Positions 27,621 to 38,460 of a stretch of DNA of 63,397 bases are shown piece by piece. The notes below the pieces were generated by a model that searched no databases, was not told where the DNA came from, and worked only from the letters and a program-made list of their open reading frames with translations. The stretch's first letter is position 1, and each line of letters starts with the position of its first letter. The translations under genes and the position numbers were made by a program. The DNA comes from Branchiostoma floridae (taxonomy: Eukaryota > Chordata > Leptocardii > Amphioxiformes > Branchiostomatidae): NCBI RefSeq assembly GCF_000003815.2, contig NC_049996.1, forward strand, positions 17,495,533 through 17,558,929, in the 5' to 3' direction.

Positions 27621-30600
27621 ATGACGCAGAATGTGAAGATGGAAACGGACCACAAAAAGGTGAACTTGATGACGCCATCGAGCATGCGCAGTTTGTTGGC
27701 TATCCTGGGAACGATATTTCTCGGCGTGCTGGGTTTCCCCGTTCTCGTGACCAACGTGGAGGCGCCCATGGGCATGCGCGTGCGCGTTGTGTCCCGCCCC
27801 CGGATGTGCGACAGGACCAGTAAGGAGGGGGACCTGCTGTCCGTGCACTTCATGGGGTCACTGGGGTCAACGGACGGCAGCGTGTTCGACTCAAGGTAGG
27901 GGAGGGAGGGAGAGAGAAAGGAATGGAGGGATGGATGGATGGAGAGAGGGAGGGATGGATGGATGGGTGGGTGGAGGATGGATGGTGGAGAGACGGAGTG
28001 ATGGGTAGATGAATTTATGATGGGTAGATGAATGGATGATGGGTAGATGGATGGATGGATGATGGAGGGAGGGAGGGAGGGATCTGGAGAGATTGACGGA
28101 TGATGATGAGGGAGGGTGGATGAATGGAAAGAGGGACGGTTGGCTGCTGGATGAAGAGATTGATTGATGGATTGTTGGAGAGATTGTAGATTGAGCGTCG
28201 CATGGATGAATGTGTGAATGAATAGATAGAAGGAGGGATGGGTAGGTGGATAGAGAAAACGGCAGGTGATTTGATAGCTGTGAGTTGTGGATGGATGGAC
28301 GAATGCCGGCTGTGTACATGTGGGAAGTGATAGTGTTGCTTTTGTTGACTCTCGGCGATGTCGTGAAGAACAGGTGCTGGTCACGTGGTTAGCGCGGTGA
28401 CGTTGTTTGAGTGACAGGTGATCTTGACGTTTGGAACAGGTGCTTGTCACGTGACAAGACCTTTTGGAAATGTTCTGTGCTTGATATACTTCTTTGTGTC
28501 TTTATTTAGACTCGACTTTATTTGGTATCCCAGTGCCCCAATCTAAAACTCTGTCTCTCTGTAGGTTTGCTAATGATGCTTACTGGAACTGTCGAAGTAC
28601 CAAAAGAACCGTAGATTTCAACTTGAAGTTTGTATCATTTTGAACTAATGTTGCAATAACCTGATGAGATGCTGTTGCGACATATTTTACCAGACGCCGT
28701 TTGGTGATTAATGAAACGTCCCCGTTTCTGTATGGCCTACAAATGTGGCGAACACGCAGAGATAGGTATCGGAGATGAGACAGATACTGCAGTACTGTAA
28801 TGTCACACTATAGCGTGTGGGAATGTGGCAAACACGCAGAGATGGCTATAGCTAGGGCCCTAGTAGGGGCACAACCAACCGAACGTGTAATCTGCAATTT
28901 GTCCGTACTTTTTTTTGAGGCCACGTCCGCCACGTATTTCTGAAAACGTTCAGGGCAGGCGCGTCGCCCGTAATGGTACCGATGGCAGAGAAATTTTTTC
29001 CTGCACGTAAAGTTCTACGGCGTGTCTGCGTGCTCCAAAATCCGTCGGATTCCCTACGAGTTCGTACGGAGGCGGTACTTACCACTTACGGATCCCAAAA
29101 GATTGCCCACGTTTTGGCATGTAGACAGCACGTATTTGCACGTACGGCGGGTTGTGCCCTTAGCTTATCAGAGATGGGACAGATACTGAAATGTCACACT
29201 CTAGCGTGTGGGAATGTGGCCTGCACTGGGACACGTACAGCGGGCTGCAGACAGATGTGGGTGCGGAAAGAGGACCGTCGTGGTTCGAGTCACCAAAATG
29301 TCTCAGATATTTGTGCCAAAAACGCAGCGGACGGCTGCCGAAAACGTGCTGAAGGTCGATTTGAGCTTCTTATAAATCATGCTTCTCATTGATAAAGAAC
29401 TTTTCGAACGGAACCCAGAATAAAGGAGAAACTTCAATGATACGCGAAACTAGCTCGAATTTCAGGTTCACTCTCATGTATTTTAAGATTTAAAATTCGT
29501 AAACTTGCTATAAACCGTGAGTAACCCAATGCGCTTTTTTACGCGACCGTTTTGCCTACACAGGCCAACAGACCGCGTAACGGTAGATATCATTGAGATC
29601 GGACTGGGTGTCTGGACTCCTGGCTACCTTGCTACAATCTTACATGAATGTTCTCCGCCCTTCTTAACTCTCAAAACTCTTAAGATTGTCTCAAAGACGC
29701 CACTAGATTTGCTGTAACTCCAACCCGTAAACACTCTCCAGTCCGCACTCCCAATACGGCATCCTGTGCCAGACCCCTGGTCGTGTTTAGATCCCTCCAG
29801 ACAGGAATAACTTGTAAGATCAAGAAGTTCGCGACCTCTACTCACACACTTGCTTCACACTTGACCTTGACGAATGTCAAGTCACGACGTACAGAACCTC
29901 CTGTCAAGACGCCGTGTTTTTCTTAAGGTTCCTTGGGAGGAAGTCAATTCACAGCCCGCAAGGTGATGAAGCCTCCTGGTGTTTTTTCTTGCCTTAACCT
30001 TCACCAGATGGTCGCAATGTCAAGATTTAGACTCTTTCTTACGTCCCAAGTCTCCCGCTTCCTCCTTCAGGACGCGTTCCCCTGATGGGAGCTGTCTAAG
30101 AAATTGTTTCCTGTGATGACAAGTCTTCCCACCTTCTTAGCTAACCGTGACGGGAGGACATCCATTTTCACTGGTAATCTCCAAGCAGATGCAGGGGACT
30201 GCTCGCCATTATTATGCACAGTGTAACAATCCGTTTTCAATTTAACGTGGACAACATAGACAGAATGAGTTCCTACATTTTACCGTGAAGAAGCGAACCC
30301 AACCATGCAATAATACTAGTACATTGTACTAGTAACCACTGCGCCTGGCCAATGCTTGTAATATCAGTTTAACGATAGGTTGAGTGATTCTAAATTTAGT
30401 TACAACAGGGACTCGTAAAACAGCGATAGCGGCGCTACTGGTGAAACATACAGACTTTTTCAGTGGACATTAACCTGTATTCAGAGCCACGCGTGGCAAT
30501 TAAAAAGCGCTTATCCAAATCCAGACCAGTCTCCTACTCACAGGCTCAAAATGGTAGCGTTTGGACATACTGGACCTCATACTGGGAGTCAATCCGTACT

Positions 30601-33324
30601 GTAGCCACTGTTGTGTACACGATATTGTTGAGACCGGGCTGGGGTCTGGTATCCAGGCCAGGCTTGGGTAGCCTGGATGCCAGGCTATTTCCAGGGGCGC
30701 TACACAGGCCAGCTTTAAGTTAGACCCTGATAAACACGGTATATACCGATTATAGGCCTAGCTGGGGGCCTGGAGCCAGGCTATCTTGCATGTAGAGGTC
30801 TGTGAATGCAAGGTTGGTGAATGGAATCAAACTTTAGCCAGTGTAAATTACATAGCAGGGTGATAGCCATGTCAATAAAGCCGAGTGAAGTTGTTGAAAA
30901 GCCGTATCAGACTCGCGTGTTTTCCCCAGACAGATCTCGTGACGAGTTAAAGACCGTTCCGTGCTGACCCGTCCCGCCGGTAAATCCGAACCAAATGTTC
31001 GGGAGGCCGCGCACAATTAACCCGCCGCTTATCGGCCGGGCGCCCGGGGGACCCGCACGTACACGGGGAGGGCGTGCAGGGGGTTCTGGAGGTGAAGGTC
31101 TATTCTATTCTATTCTATTCTATTCTATTCTATTCTATTCTATTCTATTCTATTCTATTCTACTCTACTCTATTCATTTCTATTCTATTCTATTCTATTC
31201 TATTTCTATACTACTTTACTCTTATTTCCAAGCAGTTGAGTATTTAGGTCATGTTTTTTGTACAAGTAACAGTAACGAAAACAGGGGGCCAGAAAAACTT
31301 TAACTCTATTTCAATTTTACAGATTTTGTTTCAATCTATCATTTTTGTCTATCAAGTGTTTAGCTACCTTAGTACACGAAGAATACTTTTTATTGTAATA
31401 CAGTACATGTAATGAATAAACGTCATGTTAACTTACTGTTTGTAGCTAGCTGAAAAACATAAACGTTTTGTAGCTGGAAGTCTGAAGCTCCAGATAACAA
31501 TAGTCTAGTAGGGACTATCGTGTATGTCACACATTGAACTTTCGGAGGGCAGCATTGTAGTCAAATAGTGTCAAGGAGATGGAATCGGTGAACCCCCAAT
31601 GTAGCCTCCCAATCCCTCCCTCCCCTGTTGTGTCTCCTACATATCTATCTCTGCCGATTATCTGGCAACGTTCCTAAATAAGATACATATATGCACCTGT
31701 TTCCTATTTGCAACTAGCACCGAACGTTTTCTTAGAACTGACTGGGATCAGCTCGAGATACTGTTTACACGACTTCTGAGGAGTCTTGATCGCAAAGCAG
31801 ATGTGGGAAAGAATTCTTGGCTGTGATCATTTTTATTTGTCGACCTGAGAGTCGGCTTTGGGGTTAATGGGTCACATAAATAATTTGATTTTATAGATGG
31901 AAGCCTCAAACGCATTATTTTTTCCGCTAGAGAGTGAGAGAGTGAGGGTTCGAGCCACGGAATACCAGCCGCAAAGAGAGAGTCACAGACAGATACATGT
32001 TTACATAGATAGATAGAAATGTAGATACAAAATAGATAATATAGATAGATAAATCTCGTGGTCGAACTCCAGGAGGGCTATGGTACAGTTTCCTTGCGGG
32101 GGGGTGGGGGGCATGTAGACCCGGGAAACAGTCTGGCATCCTGGCTATTTGCACATGTAGCAAATTAAGAAACACGCTCCGGTAACCATGGTAGCAGAAC
32201 CAGATTCGGCGTGTCCCGCGGATGTGGCAAACTGTGTGACAACTCCACGACTGAAGGCACCTTCCTAGTCTCCGCCATACTGACTAAGCTGGCTATAATA
32301 GGGAGAATAAATTGCCAGGGTAGTTTTGCTACTAGAGGAGTTGGCAGGTCGCGCAGGGAGGGGGAGCATGAACCTTAAATATAGCGTGGACTGACTCCTC
32401 TGGCCGATTTACCGATTTATTTTGGCCGAATTCTACGATCGTGCCCGCACCCCTAACACCTACCTTCCCGCCGTGAGCGGCCAAACGGCACAGCCAGAAC
32501 TCATTACGGCTTCGGGCTAAACATTCCGCACCGCTGCACGGATATTGGGGGAAATCCGGAAAGACTTTCGGTGTCCTAACATTATATACCTAAGACTCCT
32601 ACAGACTCCTACAAACGTCATGTATCATGTTTTGCCCAGTGGTGCCGTTGATATAAGCCAGTCTGCTCGAGTGTGCCACCACTGTGTACTGTAGGTCCTT
32701 CTTGTTGTAATAATAATAATAATAATAATAGTAATAATGATAATAATAATAGAGAAAAACGTGATTTCATGCTGGGATCTGTACTCTTTGCTATCTATCT
32801 AGTTATCTTTGCTATCGGTGAATTTGCTATCTATGTATCTATCGACGAATCTAATATCTATGTATCTATAGGCGTATCTATGTATCTATCCATCTTACAA
32901 AATCCTTAGAGGATAGATTCTCCTTGGGGGCACGTTGTCCTTACATTAAAGATGTTTCTCTGCTTGTTGAAGTACATGCACACACTAATCCGGACCATAC
33001 GCGGAGGTTCACGTCTCAAGTACCCTGGGAGCCAGACAGGACCGGGTAGCTAGCGAGTTTTGTTCGGGGACCCAAGGCAGTCTTGCCGCCGATCTCACAT
33101 TAGCGAACTCCCCGGAGCGCTAATAGCAGATCGGCGGGCCTGACTGTCTTGGGCCACCGAATAAACTGTACTAGCTGCCCGATCCCGGCTGGCCCCCAGG
33201 ATGCGTCTCAAGTAAATCTGTCTGGTGCCTCTGGAGACGATAACGGGGATACAACTACCTGTATCTGTGCGTGTGCGATAGAGAGAGAAAGAGAGAGAGA
33301 GAGTGACAAAGAGAGGGGAGAGAG

Positions 33325-33366
<42 letters not shown>

Positions 33367-36300
33367 GGGGAGAGAGAGGAAAGAGGAGAGAGAGAGAGAG
33401 AGGAGAGAGAGAGGGAGAAGGAGAGAGAGAAAGAGAAGGAGAGAGAGGGAGAGTAAGCGAAAGAGAGGGAGAAGGAGGACCGAAGGAAGATCGATAGGAG
33501 AAAAGAGAATGTCAGGAGAGAGTTGCAAGACAGAAAGACTGAAAGAGAGAAATGGAAGTAAAGGATTACATCTAGAGATTACATCCCTCCCTCCTTCCTT
33601 CCTTCTTTCTTCCCTCATTCACTCATTCTTTCCGTTTTGAACCGCTTTCTTCCCCAGCTACCACCGAAACCAGCCGCTGCAGTTCGTGGTTGGACGAGAC
33701 CAAATGATCCCGGGGTGGGACCAGGGTCTGATGGACATGTGTGTCGGGGAGAAGCGCGAACTGATGATCCCCCCGCACCCCTCCCACATCGCGTACCTTG
33801 GACCAGGCCTACACTCCGCAGGTAGGTTTCCATTGAGAAAGGACGTTTCCATTTTACACCTGACTCAAAACTTAGCCGTAACTTCCAGTCACTCCTAAAA
33901 GAAAACATCGAACCTGTTCATCGAAAAAACTTAACTTACAGTTACAGCAATGTAAAACAGACCAATACATAAAGAGTACCATACCTCACATGACTTGTTT
34001 GATGAAGAATACACTTTATTCATTTATTTATGCATTGAGCTCACTAGAACGAATTTTCTGAGAGGAGCCGGTGACAGGAAAGTAAATTTCCTATGCTAGA
34101 CCGGCTCTGAAATGTTTGAAATGTATTGCGTAGAAACATTTGCCTATATATGCGCTGTCTTCTATGTTTCTTTCGCACTCCACTCTTTTAGTGTAGTCGC
34201 CGTTGTGATGTTGAGATGAACGGACCTGTTCAATCCATGCCAAACATTTGTATACCTGTTAAAACAGGCATTTCTTCAACATGTTCGCGCAGGGGTAAAG
34301 TTTACGCATTCTAAACCAATGCACCCAGTTCGACCCGGGGAGGTAGATTTTTTTCAACTTTTTTTTTCTTTTTTACATCCATTAAAATACTAATTTTTAC
34401 ATCCATTTGGCCACACCAATTTATTTCTTTGGTTAACGGATTCGCCGCTTCGTTTTTTTGCCGAATAGAAATAAAAATTAAAAAAAAAAAAAATTAAAAA
34501 TGCCCCGCAACAGAGCTCACTCAAAAACAGGCAATGTGTAGTGAAATTTGCTGCAGTTCACGCAAATTTTAACAGGTGGCGTCTAGATCTGCTGCAGTTC
34601 AGGCACATATGTGAATCTCTCCATGCGCCAATATCAGGATTAGTTACTCTGTTCTATTTATATGACATTCTAATAACTAGAAAAAAACGTTCACACACGC
34701 AAACATTGGCAAAATGCCAGCTTTTTTAAAAGCACTTGTTTTTTTTTACATCCGAAGAACGACTCTATCACTTTCAAATCTGGCAGAAATTCAGTCTGTT
34801 GACTGATGATGATAATATCAGATAGTGCGAATGGTTAATCAGTTTTCATCAAAGGGGTGAATGTTATCTTGAACATGGTGGCCTATTGGGTACTGTTTAG
34901 CCCTTTGGAGACTGCCTACCCTGGGAGCCAGCCGGGATCGGGCAGCTAGGACAGTTTATCTACCCTTCTCCAAAGGGTAGCGATAACTCCTTCAGGCTTA
35001 GACTCCCCGGAGCACTAATGTGAGCTCTGCGGGCTGACTGCCTTGGGTCCCCGTACAAAACTCGCTAGCTACCCGGTCCTGTCTGGCTCCCAGGGTAGAG
35101 ACTGCCTTGCCCGATAGATCTGCTAGGAGACTGTATGTGTCCGTCCCCTGTGACCGACGGCCCGGGACCCGCGGGAGGCCGGCCCGATAATGGGAACCTC
35201 GCGACGCAAACTCGTCCCAAATGTGGGGCTGATATGTCCCCGCTGGGTTAGGGATGTGCTGAAACCGCACGATTTGCATGAGATCCAAAAGAATTCCTCA
35301 TGGACGTGATAGATAGCTTCACTCGCTGTCTGTGTGGCTCGGGGCCAGGCTCATAGCCTGGGTACCATCCGATATATACTGGGGCTCCTACCCACCAATG
35401 CAATGTGGCAATGTTTGCAAACTATTGCCAATCCTGTGGAACTGACAGTGGCACGGACAGATGTAGATGGAGATGCCAGGGTCACAATGTCCATCCGCCA
35501 GTTTCAAGGGTGACAAAACAAAATCTCGTCTTTCGTCTGCGATCACAGACCTAGGGTTTCCTTAAACCTCAGTAAAAACAGAAGCGGCCTTTCTCGAGTT
35601 TCTTACCAACACCTGAAGTTCGTGCGGGGCGCCGTAAAACAGCAAACAACGGAACGAGCCGTGAGAATCGCACAAGAAGAAGGGACCTTTCCGACAGTCT
35701 CTTGAAGGAAACCAGATCATTTCTTGGACTGCCGGAGGTTTTTGATTGTGTTGCAATCATGAATTTCCGTGTCCGAACTCGAAGTGCGTTTTTGTGAAAT
35801 TTTGTAATCACCTTGCCCCTCTGCGATTCAGTCTAGGGAGTGGGGGGTCGTAGAATTTCCTTCGGGGCATGTTCGCCGTAGTCTTCAAACAGACTTGTTG
35901 CCAAAATAATTTGCTGCCTATCCATCTAGTCTATCCACCTGACGGTCAGTTCACTCCTAGGCCAATTAACTCCTACTAGACTTTTATTCCAAACTTGGCC
36001 AAAGTCCCCAATTTCTATCCGACCATACCGGGCCTGGTATTATGTTGGCTGTAGTGCCGTGGAGTTGGTCTGTGTAGGTCCTGCCCTGGAAACAGTTTGG
36101 CATCCAGGCTTGTCCTATACCTATACTTTTATTATTATACGCAAAATCAAGTCGACACCCAGGCTAAAAACTGAATGCACTCATCCTTCGTTTGGTATGT
36201 TTCTAGTATGTTCGTATGTGTATGTTAAATAGTCGATTTCGCTTACAAAGCTCGGTAGGAGCGCCCGCTCGTCTGTTTCCATGGTTACCCTCGGTATGCC

Positions 36301-38297
36301 ACAACCGTTATTTACTGCCCGCAGCGCTGTCCTAGTTCTAGTCTAATGATACACATAAAGTGGACAGGGTGTCCTGATTTCCAGTCTAATGATACACGCA
36401 AATCGGGCGCACGACGCGAGGCAGCACAATATTGTGATCTCCAAGCAGATGTTGGGGTGGAAAATCGTAACGTTTTCTGAGGCGACACGTTTGGATGGAT
36501 ACCGTTGAATTGGATACCATCCTCGGGATGAAGGCAGACCCAACGCCTGTATTAAAGCTCCCGACGTCGACCATCACAGAGTGTGCTTCTCGCTCTCCGA
36601 CAGTTTATCTAGGCTAGTTTTGAACTAATTTCAGACAAAGAGATGCTTAGAGACACTAGTAGTGTCTAACACAAACAAACAAACAAACAAACAAACAAAC
36701 ACTGGTGGGTACTTTTGATAATGAATATAGTGACATTGTCTGGTCAAAATAGAGGTGTTTAACCTCACTCTCAACTTGTACTTCTTCTGCCAAAATTAAC
36801 TGTAAAAGTTATAATGGTAAGGCATTCCAGTCATTTACTACCCTGACGCTAAAAGACTGAGCTCTGACTCTATGGATGCCGGGCTGTTGTGAGGCTGTTT
36901 TGAGGCTAACCTGGAAGCCAGATTGCTTCCAGGGCCAACACAGACCAACCGAATCATACCCTGATAACGATAGATATTGGTGAGATCGGGTTAGTCTGGT
37001 ATCCAGGCTATTCCTCGGCTTTGGTAGCATACAGCTCTCCCGAACGAAATACTTTATCCCTACGCGGTAGGAATTAGGCTAGAAAGAAAAGACAGGCAGT
37101 CACAAAGCGCTTATCCAACCGGACATCTGCTCGGAGGTTGTTATTTTTTCCTCCCCTGCGCGCCACGTGTGCCACTCCGCACGCCGCTGGAGAACTTGGC
37201 GCCCCGCCTGGTTTAAAAGTGTCCTATTCGTTAACGGTCAAAATGTAGGTCAAATTATCCGCACTGCTTACGCGCGCCACCTGGCATTCAAAGATAGAAC
37301 TGCACGGCAATGTCTGCCACGTGTATGTCACTGGCCGCACTGCTCGCGCGCGCCACCTAGTGTTTGGAAATAGAGCTGCATCTACACGGCGTTTTGTTGT
37401 CCGCAAATCTGACACTATTTTATCTTTCTGTATTCCAGGCAAACAGTTGGACGAGTCGCCCCTGGTCTTCAACATTGAGCTGTTGGATATACTGGACTCA
37501 CCCCCCGCTCCTGACGCATTTGCAGAGATCGATAAGGACGGAGATAAGCTGCTTTCTGTTGTGGAGGTAAGCCTTGTAGAAAGACACGGGAGGGAGGGCG
37601 TTCTGTAATTAGAACAGCATAATCGATGGGCAGTTGTAAAAATTTCTTCTTTCGTTTGATAACCTTCGATGTACAGTGATAACGTTCCTTCTTTCTTAAT
37701 ACCATCGTGTTTAGATGTGTTTTCTTACATTTGAGCCCTCGAAAATACTGGTTATAGTGATTCCACTGGTCTATCATATATTGACTTGCTTTAATTGCCT
37801 GTTTTACCTTTGAAGAAGTAAGCAAATTTCGGAACCATGTTTTCATGAAGGAATAGAGAAGAACATGCACAGTATGGTCAATAAGAGATCTAGATGGTAG
37901 CAAATGGTGTATCAGTATCATCCAACTCCTTTTTTTCTATTTACTTTTGGACAGACGAGGACAATGTGGCATTGCACTCAAGTTAGTAACTTATATTCAC
38001 AGTGCAGACAGAAGGTAAAGGTAGTCTTTTCTTTTACCTCCCCGGCCGAAGTCAGGTGCCCATTTTTACGTACTTACCCATTTTTTCACCTGGTGAAGTG
38101 AGGAAAATCCACCTATTTTGTCCTTACCTACCGTCTTGGTTTTCCTCCTTAAAGGTCCAAGATTACGTGAAGACGCTCGTGGCCGACGGTCTTGAGATTC
38201 CCGACGGGAAGAATATGACTGAGGTATTGTGGGAAATCTTCCAGCACGAGGACCGAGACCGCGACGGCTTCATCTCCCACTCGGAGTTTTCCGGCCC
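27621..38297 (+). CDS. ER-type FKBP with EF-hands (FKBP14/FKBP7-like), 3' end in a gap
   Basis: Exons 27621-27895, 33658-33821, 37439-37566 and 38155-38297 (truncated by N) join with matching phases 2, 1, 0. The product is a peptidyl-prolyl cis-trans isomerase of the secretory pathway, a family acting on collagen and other proteins in the ER lumen. A hydrophobic signal peptide follows Met at 27684 ([20 protein letters not shown]); upstream in-frame ATGs at 27621, 27639 and 27669 make the start uncertain. FKBP landmarks: [29 protein letters not shown] with the pocket Trp, CVGEKREL, and [10 protein letters not shown]. The first pocket Tyr (VHYxG) is Phe here. Two EF-hand loops follow: [12 protein letters not shown] and [12 protein letters not shown]. 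The expected K/HDEL-type retention signal would be in the gap at 38298. Confidence 0.85.
27896..28290 (+). repeat. GGAT/GGGA-rich simple repeat at the start of FKBP intron 1
   Basis: A long imperfect run of GGATGGATGG, GGAGGGAGG and GATGAATG units beginning right at the donor. It gives long spurious minus-strand open frames rich in His, Pro and Ser, which are not genes. Confidence 0.85.
28291..31090 (+). other. FKBP intron 1, first part: dispersed repeats, no gene
   Basis: Two related stretches (28765-28830 and 29165-29225) share GACAGATACTG ... GCGTGTGGGAATGTGGC. Copies of the 'GGTATCCAGGC ... GGAGCCAGGCTA' dispersed repeat lie at 29590-29860 and 30600-30790. A TAATCTCCAAGCAGAT motif at 30175 recurs at 36436 and 40977. 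No coding exon recognised. Confidence 0.4.
31098..31206 (+). repeat. (TCTAT)n microsatellite
   Basis: About twenty TTCTA pentamers with a few interruptions, inside FKBP intron 1. Confidence 0.9.
32709..32753 (+). repeat. (AAT)n microsatellite
   Basis: About fourteen AAT/AATG triplets, followed by TATCTATCTA-rich sequence to 32900. Bases 31207-32708 otherwise show nothing. Confidence 0.85.
33021..33203. mobile_element. TACCCTGGGAGCC MITE, copy 1, with 9-bp target duplication
   Basis: Starts TACCCTGGGAGCCAGACAGG and ends with the inverted CCGGCTGGCCCCCAGG. It is flanked by perfect CGTCTCAAG repeats (33012-33020 and 33204-33212). It is palindromic over most of its length and has no ORF. Lies in FKBP intron 1. 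Confidence 0.8.
33270..33480 (+). repeat. (GA)n-rich simple repeat
   Basis: GAGAGAGA with interspersed GGGA, about 200 bases, followed by a CTTTC-rich pyrimidine stretch before the acceptor at 33657. It yields spurious Glu/Arg-rich frames. Confidence 0.9.
33822..34916 (+). other. FKBP intron 2, first part
   Basis: AT-rich, with poly-A/T at 34350-34500; nothing recognisable. Confidence 0.4.
34917..35097. mobile_element. TACCCTGGGAGCC MITE, copy 2, with 9-bp target duplication
   Basis: A 181-bp palindromic element, TACCCTGGGAGCCAGCCGGG ... TGTCTGGCTCCCAGGGTA. It is flanked by perfect GAGACTGCC repeats at 34908-34916 and 35098-35106. It is homologous to 33021-33203 in the opposite orientation. 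Confidence 0.85.
35098..36808 (+). other. FKBP intron 2, middle part
   Basis: No coding signal. Holds an (AAAC)n run at 36667-36700 and an ATCTCCAAGCAGAT repeat end at 36436. Confidence 0.4.
36809..37030 (-). mobile_element. LINE RT C-terminal fragment fused to a dispersed repeat
   Basis: The minus-strand frame ends [18 protein letters not shown], the common C-terminal motif of CR1/RTE-like polyproteins (S-F-x-x-R-x-x-x-x-W-N-x-L-P). The upstream half (36895-37020) is instead the 'GGTATCCAGGC' dispersed repeat. A relic. Confidence 0.5.
37190..37400 (+). repeat. Two direct copies of a GCGCGCCACCT-containing segment
   Basis: CACTGCTYRCGCGCGCCACCT followed by a TAGAACTGCA / TAGAGCTGCA stretch occurs at about 37260-37310 and 37337-37380, just upstream of the acceptor of FKBP exon 37439. 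Minor tandem duplication. Confidence 0.6.
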
Positions 38298-38397
38298 NNN
38301 NNNNNNNNNNNNNNNNNNNNNNNNNNNNNNNNNNNNNNNNNNNNNNNNNNNNNNNNNNNNNNNNNNNNNNNNNNNNNNNNNNNNNNNNNNNNNNNNN
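38298..38397. other. Assembly gap (100 N) inside FKBP exon 4
   Basis: Begins in the second EF-hand exon. The sequence after the gap is repetitive, not FKBP, so the true join may be wrong or the gap much longer. Confidence 0.95.
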
Positions 38398-38460
38398 TTT
38401 TAAAGCAACGGATATAGGTTACCCAACGGATAAAGGTGAATTGGCGTTAAATTCTAAGGA
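38398..38460. repeat. Third copy of the 16.0-16.4 kb foldback family
   Basis: AAAGCAACGGATATAGGTTA CCCAACGGATAAA matches 16246-16280 almost base for base. Being directly against a gap, its size and orientation are uncertain. Confidence 0.7.

Noticed and set aside
27422-28450. 342-codon minus-strand frame rich in Ser, Pro and His
   Set aside because: Antisense to FKBP exon 1 and to the GGAT simple repeat; no domain.
33149-33640. 163-codon Glu/Arg-rich frame
   Set aside because: (GA)n microsatellite translation.
37469-37921. 150-codon minus-strand frame
   Set aside because: Antisense to FKBP exon 3 and its intron; no family resemblance.
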